Source of the DNA: Candidatus Brocadiaceae bacterium
GTDB taxonomy: Bacteria; Planctomycetota; Brocadiia; Brocadiales; Brocadiaceae
Reading direction: 5' to 3'
DNA: 5,433 nt
Assembly: GCA_024653795.1 (NCBI GenBank)
Contig: JANLHY010000701.1
Coordinates: 1-5,433, forward strand
The notes under the pieces are model-generated. The model was not told where the DNA came from and did not search any database. It was given only the letters and a program-made list of their open reading frames with translations. Positions 4,493 through 5,433 of the stretch are shown here, in pieces. Each line of letters opens with the position of its first letter. The first letter of the stretch is position 1. Position numbers and translations under genes: made by a program.

Positions 4493-5433
4493 ATGGAAAC
4501 TATGTCAAAGGTCGTCATTACAGGATTGGGATTGGTCACACCCGTTGGGGTTGGCGTCAAGCAGAGTTGGGAATCATTCATCCGGGGCAGGAACGGAGCG
4601 AATGAGATGAAGTCATTCGATACCTCCAAATATAAGGTGCATCGTTCCTGTGAGGTAAAAGATTTTCACTTAGACGTTGAGATGGAAAACCAGATCAAGG
4701 AAAACAACATCCATAAATATGTTTACTATGCAGCCAGAGAGGCATTACAGGAAAGCGGTTTATTTAATGATAAAACATTTGACAGAGAACGGTTCGGTAT
4801 TGCCATTGGTACATTAGCAGCAGAATTAACGCCCTTTGAAAGACTTCTGAGGTTAGACACTTCAAAAAAAGATAACGGGTTCGACAAGATTGTTGCAGCC
4901 GTCTATCCCCCCAATTCGATCACAAACATCCTTGCCCAATATTTTGATTTTGAAGGACCAACTATGATTTCGCTAAACGCCTGTTCATCAGGGAATCACG
5001 CCATTGCCTGGGCATATGAACTTCTTATGGAAAATAAGGTTGACGTGGTAATGGTTGGAGGGGGTGACATGATCCCTCAGACGGAATTTACCCACTTTCA
5101 CAACCTCAAAGCCTTAGCGCCTGAACGTTGCCAGCCCTTCGATAAAAATCGTCAGGGTCTCATGATTGGCGAAGGAGCAGGGATATTAATCATGGAGCGC
5201 TACGAATTTGCCAAAAAACGTGGCGCAACGATTATCGCCGAAATGGCGGGTTACGGGCTGAGCTGTGATGGGTTTCATATGACGGCGCCACACCCCGAGG
5301 GCGATGGCGCTGTAAAATGCATGAGCGATGCGCTAAAAATGGCAAACCTTTCTCAAACAGAAATTGGTTATATTAATGCACATGGTACCGGAACACCCCA
5401 CAACGACAAAACAGAAACAATTGCCATAAAACG
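4493..5433 (+). CDS. fabF: FabF-type 3-oxoacyl-ACP synthase (KAS II-like), 3' end outside window
   Basis: The reading frame from ATG 4493 runs off the right edge after 313 complete codons; about 100 residues of a usual 410-420 are missing. The enzyme condenses malonyl-ACP with an acyl-enzyme to extend fatty chains by two carbons. The N-terminus VVITGLGLVTPVG (7-19) is the thiolase-fold opening. The nucleophile is Cys164 in NACSSGNHAIAWA. PFDKNRQGLMIGEGAGILIME (215-235) is the conserved P-F-D-x-x-R-x-G-x-x-x-GEGA block. GYGLSCDGFHMTAPHPEGDGA (254-273) follows. The first active-site His297 lies in NAHGTGTPHND; the second His and the catalytic Lys would be beyond the edge. NACSSG replaces the common TACST/TACAT, a modest departure. 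An in-frame ATG at 4502 is an alternative start, but the purine-rich gaagg (4476-4480) favours 4493. Downstream of a REPIN hairpin and on the acpS strand, it probably continues a lipid gene cluster. Confidence 0.93.
   Translation, partial: METMSKVVITGLGLVTPVGVGVKQSWESFIRGRNGANEMKSFDTSKYKVHRSCEVKDFHLDVEMENQIKENNIHKYVYYAAREALQESGLFNDKTFDRERFGIAIGTLAAELTPFERLLRLDTSKKDNGFDKIVAAVYPPNSITNILAQYFDFEGPTMISLNACSSGNHAIAWAYELLMENKVDVVMVGGGDMIPQTEFTHFHNLKALAPERCQPFDKNRQGLMIGEGAGILIMERYEFAKKRGATIIAEMAGYGLSCDGFHMTAPHPEGDGAVKCMSDALKMANLSQTEIGYINAHGTGTPHNDKTETIAIK

Noticed and set aside
2591..4629. Several minus-strand open frames of 60-111 codons
   Set aside because: They lie opposite well-supported genes or cross intergenic repeats, and their translations show no recognisable domain; they are shadows.

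Overview
The window is about 5.4 kb of AT-leaning bacterial DNA, with every supportable gene on the + strand. The gene content and the style of the interspersed palindromes suggest an anammox planctomycete (the Brocadia/Kuenenia/Jettenia group). This is inference: an AcpS, a B12-binding-type radical SAM protein and a FabF-type condensing enzyme lie together, as in the gene clusters proposed for ladderane lipid synthesis. No marker gene in the window proves the assignment.

Layout. (1) 1-171 is the C-terminal end of a TrkA/KtrA-type RCK_C protein, followed 8 nt later by a complete orphan ParA/Soj ATPase (180-950). (2) 951-2102 is a gene-poor, repeat-rich scar. It holds a DUF433 antitoxin-like gene (1170-1397) overlapping by ATGA a DUF5615 PIN-like toxin gene. 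The toxin's second half is replaced by a short in-frame fragment resembling an IS91-type (Y2) transposase. A 35-bp near-identical direct repeat flanks this module (1070-1104 and 1874-1908), and two palindromic elements lie in the same region (1118-1141 and 1934-1993). (3) 2103-3964 is a translationally coupled pair: holo-ACP synthase (acpS) and a cobalamin-binding-type radical SAM enzyme. (4) 3965-4492 holds a small two-helix membrane protein gene (4069-4263) and a REPIN-like pair of inverted REP units (4407-4460), each carrying a GTAG tetranucleotide. (5) 4493-5433 is a FabF-type 3-oxoacyl-ACP synthase that runs off the right edge.

How the genes may work together. AcpS converts apo-ACP to holo-ACP by adding phosphopantetheine. 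The condensing enzyme elongates ACP-bound acyl chains. The radical SAM protein could perform radical chemistry on a lipid or ACP-bound intermediate. The group therefore looks like the start of a specialised fatty-acid or lipid cluster continuing to the right. The ParA and toxin-antitoxin segments have no evident functional link to it. The most noteworthy observations are the toxin-transposase chimera, the flanking direct repeat whose differences follow a codon pattern, the REPIN in front of fabF, and the radical SAM/AcpS/FabF lipid cluster itself.
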